Assembly (NCBI GenBank): GCA_025890175.1
Contig: JANPYM010000003.1
Location: 492,405 to 556,404 of the forward strand
Origin: Ciborinia camelliae
Taxonomy: Eukaryota; Ascomycota; Leotiomycetes; Helotiales; Sclerotiniaceae
DNA length: 64,000 nucleotides
Direction of reading: 5' to 3'
Shown: in pieces, positions 35,985-46,580 of the stretch
Layout: each line of letters opens with the position of its first letter
Numbering within the stretch: position 1 is the stretch's first letter
Translations under genes and position numbers: made by a program
The notes under the pieces: model-generated
The model's database searches: none
What the model was told of the DNA's origin: nothing
The model's input: only the letters and a program-made list of their open reading frames with translations

Positions 35985-37192
35985 CTAAAACATATCAATC
36001 AAATCATTCAAATACTCCACAACCTCAATATCTTTCCTCAGCACCTCCCTGTTCAATTTCTCAAAACACCCTGTATTCCTATACAACTCCATCTGCTGCT
36101 CAATAAAACTTCGCTCTTGGGAATTCTATTGCAATCATTAGTCTCGGAGCCCTACTATCGCCCCTTACTCTTTCTCCATTCCCTCAAACTCTACCATGAA
36201 ATCACGCAGACACTGCAAAATATACCTCCCAAAATAGAACCCAAAAGATAATCAAAATCAAAGAAAAATCAACCTACCCCCCTCCTACTAGCCCACAACC
36301 CCTGCATCCACTCCAGGCCCCCCTTAACCGCGCTCTCACCACCCCATCTCCATCGCATCTGACGCTCTTGAATCTCATAGAGAAACCACGTTGTTTCCTT
36401 CAAAAAGTCATCAAAATCTTTCTTCACTCTTGGACAATCATACTTTCTGTAAGTCAGCCAATGATGCAGGAAAGATTTGAGGCGGTCGGGGTGGGGAGGT
36501 GTATAGACAGACCAATATATTTTCTGGAGAGGAATCAGACGATAGGAGAGGTTTTTCGAGCTCCATTAAGAGGTCTGAGCAGAGGATGCGGAGAGCTGCT
36601 GTTATCGTCTGTTGAGAATGAGATGTTGGTGAATAATTCTGTACTCATTTCGCGGTGATATCGTGATATCGTATGACTCTTCGTCCGTAGGTATATCCTC
36701 ATCTCAAAATATACCGCCATATTCACTTTCACATCCCCTCTTCCCGCATCACACCACAATATCACGCCACAAAACCGACCGCTCGAATCACAGCCGTAAA
36801 GCTCGCAGAAGGGAGCAAAAAAGAAGAGGAAAAAGACTCACATCCTCAACCTCATCACCATCCTGAGGGCCACCACTCAAAACCATCTGCGCCCTTCCGA
36901 TTTCTTCCCCGCCTCTCCCATGAAACTGCCCGCCCCTATCAATTCCTCTGCCACCCTCTCCACCCCCATCTCCCCCCGCCCCCTCTTCCAGCCCCTCAAT
37001 CATCCCCCTACACTCCCGCGTAACCCCCGTAAGATTCCTCACAGTCTCCAACGTGATCTTACCACAAACCGCCAAGATCAAATAGTTGACCAGTAACCAT
37101 CCTCCTAATATCAGCGGAAGCACTGATTTGCGTGGTGAAGATGTCATACTTTGGGTTGTATATCTATTGTAATCATATGATTGAGTAGGCAA
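35985..37192 (-). pseudogene. Unrecognised membrane-anchored protein, apparent frameshift
   Basis: Three coding segments can be read: 36842-37192, 36278-36608 and 35985-36125. The first has one hydrophobic helix (VLPLILGGWLLVNYLILAV) and an acidic/Gly-rich stretch. The second reads TITAALRILCSDLLMELEKP in one frame, then changes frame at about 36518-36528 and continues KSFLHHWLTYRKYDCPRVKK. The third ends EVVEYLNDLIDMF. The splice signals fit (GTGAGT/CAACAG and GTAGGT/CAATAG), and segments one and three are in phase. The second is 331 nt, one base more than a multiple of three, and an AAAA run sits at the change. This may be a real disabling insertion, a sequence error, or an exon I misjudged. 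About 273 aa would be expected. No family recognised. Confidence 0.55.
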
Positions 37193-38118
37193 TGAATGAT
37201 GGATGGATAGAGGTCAGAATAAAGTATCACAGTCCACAATTAATAGTGTTCAAAAAGTGCATGTCAAATCTAGAAGTTCATGTGTCATTTATTGAAGGTT
37301 GTAGTTACCGCCTAATATGTTACACAACCTTACCCTATCTAGGAATGTCTTAGCCAACAAGTATTTTCTGAATTAGAGAACAGATTTATATCTATGATCA
37401 CAAACATCAGGACAAAAGCATAAAAGTAGATCAATATGAATCTTTCTAATTAATTGACTATGGTATCAATGCCTAACGCAAATAAGCAATTGCTTTGATC
37501 CGGTCAATCAACTAGCCTAGACATCCACCACCACCATTTTTAAGTCCAATGAAGCCATCCAACAACGACCATCATCTGCTTGTACACCCACAACCCTCTA
37601 ACCGGCTATGCTTCATCTTATTCATCTCACTTACAACCTGCAATACAATTCCCACACCTCATCAAAAAGAGACACGGCGGACCACAAACCGTGCGACATC
37701 ATCAGTTGCTGGCATAAAACCAACCACATCCCGAACGGTAAGAGTCTTATGTCGTCTCGTCGCTATTAATATGACAAACAGGATTTAAAACAAAACTCAA
37801 GTAATAAAAGAAATGGTCTCGATCGATGCTACCCCCTAGAACATTGGAGAAAGGGAAATAAAGAAGACACAGTGAAGCGGAGGTTTAAGTAAAACAACCC
37901 ACAAAGTGCTCCAATGATACCATATCCCTCATCACCCCCTTCGAGGGTAAAACAATGGTTCTATAGCAAAAAAAGGTTGCAAAACCGAAAGTGACTGTGC
38001 AAGAAGATGTTGGTATTGGAAAAAAAAGACCCCCGTTTTTCGGATTATAACGCCATGCTGGATAAAGGAGACAGCTGCAGCCGATTGTTTCATCAGACGG
38101 CAGTTTGGTATTCCGTGA
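37193..38118. other. Intergenic
   Basis: 3' flank of the G-alpha gene and promoter side of the gene at 35985-37192. No coding signal. Confidence 0.45.
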
Positions 38119-39390
38119 TCATATGAGACCACAGAGGCGAAGGTTCTCTTGTATGATGATGTCTAGAACGAGTTAGATATGACACAAAACCATTGTGAGC
38201 TTGAAGACACTTACCATTGACGGCTGCCATGACGAATCGTATCTGTGTTGTATCTGTAGCACATGTAAAGTGCGTATAGATTTGTTTCGTTTCATGCTGA
38301 TTCAAACTGACAAATCTATTCAAGATATAATCGCATGCGAGAGCATAGTCATCTCCACCTTCGTAATCCGGGAAGTAGTTTTTCATAGGACTGACGGGAA
38401 GCTTCTCCTTGAATCTATCAATCTTATTCAAAAACAAGATGATGGAGGTTTTGATAAACCACCTTGAGTTACAGATCGAGTCAAATAGTGTGAGAGCCTC
38501 TTGCATGCGGTTGACGGTTTCATCTTCGAAAAGCAACTGATCATACTCAGAGATGGCAACCAGGAAAAGAATTGTTGTTACGTTCTCGAAGCAATGTATC
38601 CACTTCTTTCTCTCGGAACGTTGTCCTCCAACATCAAACATCCGGTAAGTTAAATCACCAATGATAAAAGTGGTTTCGGTAATACCAGTAGTCTTGACTC
38701 GAGATCGGAGGACATCTTGGTCGTTTGGCATATAGTCATGTTGAGCGATTCTCTCAATGTTATCAAAGTAACTAGGCAAAGGGTGTTAGAAACAGCTTGA
38801 TGTTGAATAGGACCAGGAAGATATCCGAGATCCATCCAGTGTCAGATACTTACTATCTAGCAGAGTCGTTCAATTGATATTCTCTTGAACGCTTGAAACA
38901 ATCTTGTACACCGGCATCCTTCCATAAAGCTGCTATGGCACTTCCAACCTCGGGAGGTAAGTTGTCACCCTCAATCTGTTGAGGTTGCATGAAGATGGTT
39001 TGGACATGATATTCCGCTCTTTGGTCATCTAAAGGCAACTCCAATGACTCCATTGCTTCGAGGATAACACGCATGGACTGGACGGTATTGCTAAAGATAA
39101 TTTCTTTGAAGGACTCTCGCTCATCACGAGAGTAACCTCCCTCATGGATAAGCTTCATCTGTTTCAAAATAGTTGACTTTCCAGATTCACCAGCTCCTAT
39201 AAATTGTTAGACCGACCGATGATAGATGCGACATTGGTAAGGGGTGATCAAGGAAGGAACAGTTTTACTAACCAAGAAGAAGCATCTTGATCTCGTTGCG
39301 TTGCAACATTTTGTCTCTTTTTAATTGATTTTCTATCTCCTCATTTCTGGCTTTTCCCTCCTTCTCCTCCGTACTCATTCCGCAACCCAT
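38119..39390 (-). CDS. gna1: Heterotrimeric G-protein alpha subunit, group I
   Basis: Signal-transducing GTPase of the fungal G-alpha-i class, which in plant-pathogenic ascomycetes controls growth, mating and virulence through cAMP. Exons 39273-39390, 38854-39196, 38215-38771 and 38119-38162 give exactly 353 aa, the family length. The N-terminus [12 protein letters not shown] has the Gly2 myristoylation and Cys3 palmitoylation sites. The P-loop is GAGESGKST (40-48). Further motifs are [12 protein letters not shown] with the catalytic Arg, [12 protein letters not shown] (switch II, Gln present), FLNKIDRF and TCATDT. The last exon adds [14 protein letters not shown], with the Cys four residues from the end that pertussis toxin modifies in G-alpha-i. 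Corresponds to N. crassa gna-1 and Botrytis bcg1. Confidence 0.97.
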
Positions 39391-40009
39391 CTTGAAAAAG
39401 AATTATGAAGGTTATTATAAGGGTCGTTAACAGGTCGTGAAAAGTGAATGTGAGTGTGAGAATGTGGTGTCGCAGGACCGGCCTCAAGATGCAGCGCTGG
39501 TCTGTAAAAGTTAAGTGATTAGCAGAGTATGGCAAAGAGTAGATTGCAGCTGAAAAGTTGGAAGATTGCTGATGGTAAGCAAAAGAGAATAGTGAGAGTT
39601 GGCGACAGGATGTTTTGCTGAAGTGAAGCAGAATTGAACCTGGAATCGAACTCGAGTAGGTGAATAGGGGAGGGGGTGGAATGAAATCGTATGATTCTCT
39701 CCCGAGGTTGATGGAGTTGATATTGATCAAGAGTATATATGGACCGAGTCTTTGGATGATTATAGTCGTGTCGCAATCCCAATCGGTCTTTCCGACAGAT
39801 TTTGAAGATGGATGAAATTCGATGGGATGAGTCTTGATAAAAAGGTGAAATGAGAAAGGAACAAAGGATTTCCTATTTACTTACCACTTAAAACAACAAT
39901 ACACTCTTTCAAACAAAACCCAACAAATATTCTCAAAGTCTTGGTGATTCAAATGATCAAAATCTGCTTGACATTGAATTCAATTGAATTATTGAGACTT
40001 GGTAGGTGG

Positions 40010-40085
40010 ATGGATGGTCGATGGATGGTCGATTGATGGTCGATTGTCAGTCGGAAAAGAAATGGATGGATGGATGGATGGATGG
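40010..40085. repeat. ATGG/TGGTCGA tandem repeats
   Basis: Alternating GGATGGTCGA and GGATGGATGG units 620-700 bp upstream of the G-alpha start. Confidence 0.8.
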
Positions 40086-40342
40086 GTGAATGGTTGGTTG
40101 GTCGGTCGGAGAAAGAGTCTTTTGGTTCTCTCTTTGGGTTTTCCAAGGTTTAATGATATCCTAGGTAGGTAGTTAATACTAATAATTGCTAGTCGAGAAA
40201 AGGAAGGGACTAAGGTCGAAATTATCGGCTGCCTTTAAGCTAGTGTATCCCGATTGGGGAGGGGGTATGTATAAGAGTGGATCAAATTGGGTCTACGTTA
40301 ATTTTATGAATTGATGAATGAACATTAAATAATAACTAGTAG

Positions 40343-40425
40343 CTACTAGGTAGGTACTAGGTAGGTAGGTAGGGTAGGTACGAGGTAGGTACGAGGTAGG
40401 TCCACGGGTAGGTCCACGGGTAGCT
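40343..40425. repeat. GTAGGTA tandem array
   Basis: Degenerate array of TAGGTAC/TAGG and a duplicated GGTAGGTCCACG unit. The same short motif occurs dispersed through the window's non-coding DNA. Confidence 0.85.
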
Positions 40426-41650
40426 TGGAGAGGATAGTAATGAAGAAAAGGATGAATAAGCTAAGGGACGGTAAATAAGTAGGTACTAGGTAGGTAATAT
40501 CAGAAAAGAGAAAAGATAATGTAGGTTGTAAGATTTTGATATCAATAATAAACAATTACCTACTTAGGGATCTTCTCTTGATAGCATCTTGAATTCAAGG
40601 TAAAGGATAGGTAGGAAAAACAAAGTTAGATTGATGTTGATGGAACTAACGGGTGTCTACTCTGCCGGTATATTTACCTGAGGAGATATAAGTTTGATAT
40701 TGTCTAGCATCTACTTGTTCTCTTTGATGTCACAGATTCACGTAGACGAATGAGTAGGATGAAAGGTTCACACAGCCGGATCTGGAGGCTTGTTGCTAAC
40801 AAGACATCAAGATCTACTTGGACGGATCTACTCAAACAAGCATTGACAAACCCTAAGTACCATATCAAAGATTCATAGCATCATTGTATAGGTACCTAGT
40901 AGTTTATGAACATACATAAGGATCTTTGATGCTTTGGGTGTGTATCTCTTACAAATTCAATGCCTTTGAGATGTATGAAACCATTTCATGTTGATGATAA
41001 AAAGCTAATCAAGCCCTCCCTCTCACCCCTGGAGAGCTTCACCTGCAGGTTTGATATGAAAGTCTGATTTAGTTCAACTACCCACCGAATCCTGATGGCA
41101 AAGGAACTAGGATACACAATAACAATACCTACCCACCCTACCTTTGGAAAGAATAATGAACCAGGGGTTGATTTCATCTTGCTTTCTTGTAGTCTATGGA
41201 CTAACTTAACTGGGATGAATAGACATATCAGATCTTGAATGGCAGGACTTTTATTTTAAGATTAATGGAGATATGGAAAATATCCGGTGAAAGATGATTT
41301 GGTAATGATTTATAATTGAGAAGAAAGAGAAAAAGAAAAAGAAGAAAAGAGGAAAAAAACTAGAATAAGGAATTACTAAACATATCTAGATATTGAAACC
41401 AAATAATTAATAGTAACCAATAGTAATTCATGTCTTAGAAGAGAATCATCATTCTCTCATTCTTTTTGTCCTCTTCTCTTAAAGAAAACATTTCTTTGTG
41501 CCATTTTTAACCTATCAAAGCCTCGGCATCTATCGAAAATACCGATCACACATTTATTATTACTACCTAGTAGGTATTTACTCGAGTAGCCGGTATAACG
41601 TTCTCAAAGGAAAAGTTAAGTTACATTACATCAAATTGGATTGATTACAG

Positions 41651-41680
41651 TACCAGACTACCAGACTACCAGACTACCAG
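41651..41680. repeat. CCAGACTA octamer-like array
   Basis: Three perfect ACCAGACT copies in tandem (8-9 bp period). Confidence 0.85.
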
Positions 41681-42202
41681 TACAGTGCAGTCTTATCCTA
41701 AAATTTTAAACTTTTGTATTCCCTTCGTTCCCGTCGCTTCTTTGCATCATCTCCCCTCAGCCTTGGGCTTGGGAGCTATTCATGTAGGTAATGAACGATC
41801 CAAGTGTATTGGGACTAGGCTAGGGATGTATTATGTAGGTACAATCCGTGGTACAACAATAATACCACAATAAATCCATCCGTACGGAGCCAGCCTACAT
41901 TCTTTGGTAAAAGTTGGGGGAGCTGGCTGCTGGATTCTGGACTCTGGAGATGCCAACTGTCTGCATGAAGGAGGGGCTTCATGAAAAACTATAAAACGCC
42001 ACACAATCTATTCCCAACCAATTAAATGTATGAAAGGTTGCTACATCCTGCATATCCTGCATAGAAGCTTTACTAGAAACCGTTCTGTAAATTTCTCAAA
42101 GTTCAACTAGCCAGTCAGCCAGTTAAGTTAGCCAGTTAGCCGGTCAGCCAGCGTACGGTCAGTGTATTGTACCTTACAGAGTCAGGTACTACTGTACTGT
42201 GC

Positions 42203-42231
42203 TAGGTAGGTACCTAGGTAGGTAGGTAGGT
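42203..42231. repeat. TAGG array with TAGGTACCTA palindrome
   Basis: Runs of TAGG around the palindrome TAGGTACCTAGG; CCTA-type copies lie in the opposite sense at about 42520-42557. Confidence 0.8.
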
Positions 42232-44745
42232 ATAAGATACTATTTAAAGACATAGCGGTAACAGCCCTTGGGATTAACCTGGATGCTGCTAAATAGTTTC
42301 TAGTTTCTAGTTTCTATTATTCTGGAGACGTTCAAAGTTCAAACTACATATATAAGCTGTACTAGGTAGCTATCATTTCTAATCTGTATTTTGACCTTAC
42401 CTTCACCTTCACCTCCAGGGCTGTAATCATGGAGGCCATAAGTTCATAACATTGCATCAGTTGATATCCAGTTGACATCTCCTGAGGTTAACCTATAAAA
42501 CCTAACCCAGCTGGTTAGTTACCTACCTGTAGCTAGTAGGTAGTATCTACCTACCTTGAGGTAGTTCCACTATAGCTGGATAATGGGTACTATCCCGCTT
42601 CTACCGCTCGCTCAAACCTCCCCTTTTTGCATAAAATGTATGAAACAATAATTCAAGTCAGAATTCTTCAACTGCAGTGACCAGTCTGCCAACCATAACC
42701 CCACACATATCTAGGTACTTAATTGATTCAAAAATCTTATTCTAAAGTGGATTCAAGATTGCATGTGACCTGATCTACCTACTGTTGATGGGGACCTGCT
42801 TTTCATCTTCTGGTTCTTATTGTATCATATGTCTTGAACTCTTTTCCCCCCTCCCCCCAATTAAAAACACTCCGAATCCTCAAATTCATCAATCAAATAA
42901 TCAAATAGCTATGGAACCCGCTTAAGTGAAGAGGTAAAGAGGCTTCTTAAGTTTTAACACGACTGTATCTTAATAAATATGGACACAGGACGGGCCTGGA
43001 CGGTACATAGGTATATTCCTTTCCTATCATTTTAATATTTTAATATAAAATGCTTGAACCTTAACCGCCGTCTTCAAATTCTGGAGATGGATATCCATGC
43101 TCACCATGCAGGAAGTGGATCACAGATAGCCGGCAAAAAGGGGTTAATCTACAAGAAATTCCTTCCAATTTCCTTCCAATTTCCTTCCAGAAGCCCTGGA
43201 AATTTGGAATCCCTTGTCTATTGATCCTTCGTGATAATTTATTGATATTATTATTTGCGGCTTACCATCATAAGAAGGTAGAACTAGGATAATATTGGAG
43301 ATTTCATTGCGTATAAGTTATAACCCTTGACTTTGGTACCATGGCAAAGAGAGTCAGACCTTTTAGCGAAGGAAATCATTGCTGAATTCTATAGCTGCAC
43401 TAGGCTTTACGTAAGCTTATAGTGACTATAGGTACCTGCTGATATATGCTCATTCAGTTACGGGTGATATATCATATATGAACCTAATCGATTTACAGGT
43501 ATATTATTGATAAGCCAATTCTACCCAAGAAGCAAGCAATAATAAAGTTTCGAAAGCTTAAGATCACGCAAAGATCACGCAAAAATCAAGAATCAAGATC
43601 AGGATATCTTTCTCCTTGAACAACTTGAAGCTTGATAACACCAACCCAGATGTTGAATCTTTGCGTTTGAGGTTCATTACTAGGATCACTCAAAAATAGA
43701 ACATGTATAATATATACCTATATATATATGGGATTCTCGTGTTTGCTTGTTTGTTTGTCGATGCTCCTGGTGGTACAAGCTGGATCAGATTTCATGTTCA
43801 AGCTGAACCATGTTTTGTATCTACAGGGCAGCGAAGCATGACTTTTCTTGCTCAGCCCTGCAATAACTAGAATTTTTCTTTACAGTACATCAAGATCTTA
43901 CTCAGAAGCGCTGTATATCTGCAAAACCTTTCATCAGATGTAACAAGTCTTTGAAATTCTGTCACTGTTATGTACCTAAACCTATGCTCAACTATCATTC
44001 TGTCATGGCCTAATGTGAAACATGCAGAATAGCTAATGATATTTTGACAGCCTTGTTGTCTTCCCGAAGAGCGTTTCTCATCTGCTTTTTTATATTCTCC
44101 GGTAACTGTAAGGTATAACCCTCCCACCCCACCTCTTATGCATACTAGTTGAGCACCCAAAACGATAATGGGCAACTTTAATTGCTCTACTTCGTATTGT
44201 ACATGTATGTCTCATACATTCTTACCTAAGCTGACTAGTCCTCCGCTCTTGCCAAAGTCAAGATTCAGGTTACCTGAATCTTTGCATCATATGGCAAAAG
44301 TTCGAGGAGTATACCGAACTTCCCGGGCATGATTTTGCAGATATTCATACTGATTTTTGAACAGGTTTGATCGGAGTGGTTGATTAACTATTCGGTCATG
44401 GGAATTGCAGTCAACCAGTGTTGGCCATTATCTGTCATCTGAGTTACATGGTCTTGCTTGAGATATTCTATGCGGTAGGCTATTTGACAAACAAAGCTTG
44501 CAAAATCTTCAAAATTGGAAAGACCAACCGACAATCTACATATATCCTCCAAACAATGGTTCCTTCATATACACTTCATCAAGGCAAGCATGTTGAATAT
44601 CCTCGGAGCTATATCCCCCATTATTAATCCAAGATTGTCATTTCCTTTCCTAAATTGTCACGTTTGAGAACATACATTATTAGATCCTGAGTAAGTTGAA
44701 GCAACGCTTACCACACATTCTATCATAGCTGCAAAAGCACCCATT

Positions 44746-45288
44746 ATGTCATATATGCAACGACATCGACCCTACAATCCCCACCGCCATACCCAACCCA
44801 TTCCATACCGCTTTCCATCAACCTCTCGACCTACAACCAACATATTGAGCCGACCACATGCCATGCATCCTAACCTCCAAAAGCTAAGAATCGACCCGCC
44901 TGTCCTCCTACTACTCATCCTCGCTATCGTCGCCTTACTCCTCTGGCTCTCATACGGAATTTACATGTCTATAACATGGTATATCGATAGATTCCGAACC
45001 ATCAGATATGGCTTGGAAAAAGACATGAATCCAGACATTCTTATGGCCAAACTTGATGGAAGATCATATTCGAGTGAGGAGAAGGGGAGAAGGAAGTTTG
45101 GGCATGCAGTGAAATGGCTCCATCCTCCGACAAAAAAGGGAGATGTTAAGTTAGAACCTGCTGGGACAGGAAAAGCAGAGGGTTTATCAAGAAACCAGAG
45201 TATATCAAGTGGAAATACATTGCCCATGTTGGGAGATAATGGCAGGAGATCCCAGAGCTTTGGTTCTCGAAGGAAGAGCGCTGCTTGA
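44746..45288 (+). CDS. Small one-pass membrane protein, hypothetical
   Basis: Single-exon 180-aa protein, not recognised. The first 50 residues are basic and Pro-rich. One strong hydrophobic segment follows (VLLLLILAIVALLLWLSYGI, residues about 53-72). After it comes a hydrophilic stretch with FRTIRYGLEKDMNPDILMAK, and a Ser/basic tail ending RRSQSFGSRRKSAA that could be phosphorylated. Organised composition and the continuous frame support a gene. The start at 44746 and the alternative ATG at 44755 are both possible. Confidence 0.55.
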   Translation: MSYMQRHRPYNPHRHTQPIPYRFPSTSRPTTNILSRPHAMHPNLQKLRIDPPVLLLLILAIVALLLWLSYGIYMSITWYIDRFRTIRYGLEKDMNPDILMAKLDGRSYSSEEKGRRKFGHAVKWLHPPTKKGDVKLEPAGTGKAEGLSRNQSISSGNTLPMLGDNGRRSQSFGSRRKSAA

Positions 45289-45915
45289 AAAGGGCGAAAA
45301 GATTTTGCACCAGGACACCGCGGAGTGCTGACTTGGGTTATACATGTTGGCACTAGACTATTGCGTGTTGCGATACTGTCATTCTCATTGGGGGGTATGG
45401 ATGGGCTAGCTATGGGATATGCTCATACCTCAGAACTTTACGAGACAGTCTGTCATTAAAAAGTCAGCACTCGTGAGTAGCTTGTTGTCCCCGGGATCAC
45501 AAGACGAAAAGAGTAAACTGAAAATAGTAAACTGCCGAGTTCCTCATGGTCTTTGTGTCTGGCCCCTCGAATCCTCGAATGTATACAAACACCGAAAGTC
45601 TAGAAAACTCAATTAGAATTCAATGAATTAAAAAGAAATTGAAACATAAACTTCAACCAAATTCCTAGCCCGGGATATCAACAAATGAAGGCTTGGAGCA
45701 AAGAACAATAACCAGACAAGAGCAGAGAGCAGTTCCACAAGCCCAAGCTGGAAAAGTTCAGGGGAAACATGACAGAGGTGTGAATTCGGCATTCTTTGAA
45801 GTACTGCCTTCATGTAATAATCATACACACTCAAAAGTTCTCAAGCTCCCATCCATGTCTATGTTCTATGTACTCCAGCACCACTTCCACCCCTCAATTA
45901 AAGCCATTATCCCAC
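45289..45915. other. Convergent intergenic region
   Basis: 3' flanks of the small membrane-protein gene and MIC10. Nothing else seen. Confidence 0.45.
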
Positions 45916-46277
45916 TCAAGGTCTCTGCACTCTAATACCATCCTTTCCCACCCTTCTAAATGAGTTGTTACACTCCTCATAAGCCCTTCCAGCACCGAAT
46001 CCAACACCAACAAATGCAGGCCATGCTCTTCGCTTGAATATCAAGACCGAGGCGACAACACCAAATCCGAGTCCGACTGAGGATCGTATGAGCATCGAGG
46101 AAAGACAGTGGTCCCACTAAAGAAGTATTGAGTTAGCATTGCATTTTCATAGAATTTATAGGTATTTTGTAGGCGGATTTGGAATAGAGTAGGATTTACC
46201 TTTTCATTCAGAAGAGCTTCAGAAACAGGTTTGCTTGGGCGGATGACGGCCGGGGGGGAAATTGAAGTTTCTGGCAT
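45916..46277 (-). CDS. MIC10: MICOS subunit Mic10
   Basis: Small mitochondrial inner-membrane protein that bends membranes at cristae junctions. Exons 46200-46277 and 45916-46116 give 92 aa. It starts MPETSISPPAVIRPSKPVSE; the family block begins at LLNEKWDHCLSSMLIRSS. Two membrane segments each carry a glycine motif: GLGFGVVASVLIFKRRAWP and VGVGFGAGRAYEEC. These motifs drive Mic10 oligomerisation. The positive KRRAWP loop between them is conserved. The 83-bp intron lies just before the Trp of the family block. It is divergent from ROK1 with 303 bp between start codons. Confidence 0.94.
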
Positions 46278-46580
46278 GATGGCTTGTATATTACTAGAGC
46301 AAAACATCAGTGCTTATTTCATCCAACAATGGCTCTATGGGCATACCGTGATGTGAGGATTGGCTTACGATTGAGGAGCTATGAGCTGTGTTGTAAATTT
46401 ATTTTGATGTCCCGGTTCCATCCACTTCATGCATGTTGATTGGATGGGAATGGAAGGCGGTGGTGGCGCTTCAAGCGGCAGTATTCGAAAAATAAAATGT
46501 TATCCCGCGAAAATATCCAGATGCTTTGCGATGATTTATTTGATCGGCGCTCAACATTGAAGACACAGCAATTCGCAGCA

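Larger units (their letters stand above)
39391..44745. other. 5.4-kb gene-poor region upstream of G-alpha
   Basis: No supported protein gene. It holds GATG arrays (40010-40085), TAGG arrays (40343-40425, 42203-42231), a CCAGACTA array (41651-41680), and three copies of AATTTCCTTCC near 43158-43190. It may include a long 5' leader for the G-alpha gene and distant control elements. Confidence 0.5.

Noticed and set aside
39600..39680. Possible tRNA T-loop (GTTCGATTCC) on the minus strand
   Set aside because: The flanking bases cannot form the T-stem, and no acceptor or anticodon arm fits around it.
46440..46580. Longer N-terminus for ROK1
   Set aside because: The frame is open but starts at a non-ATG codon, lies in the shared divergent promoter, and the conserved Rok1 start MDILRLLSRST is at 46581.
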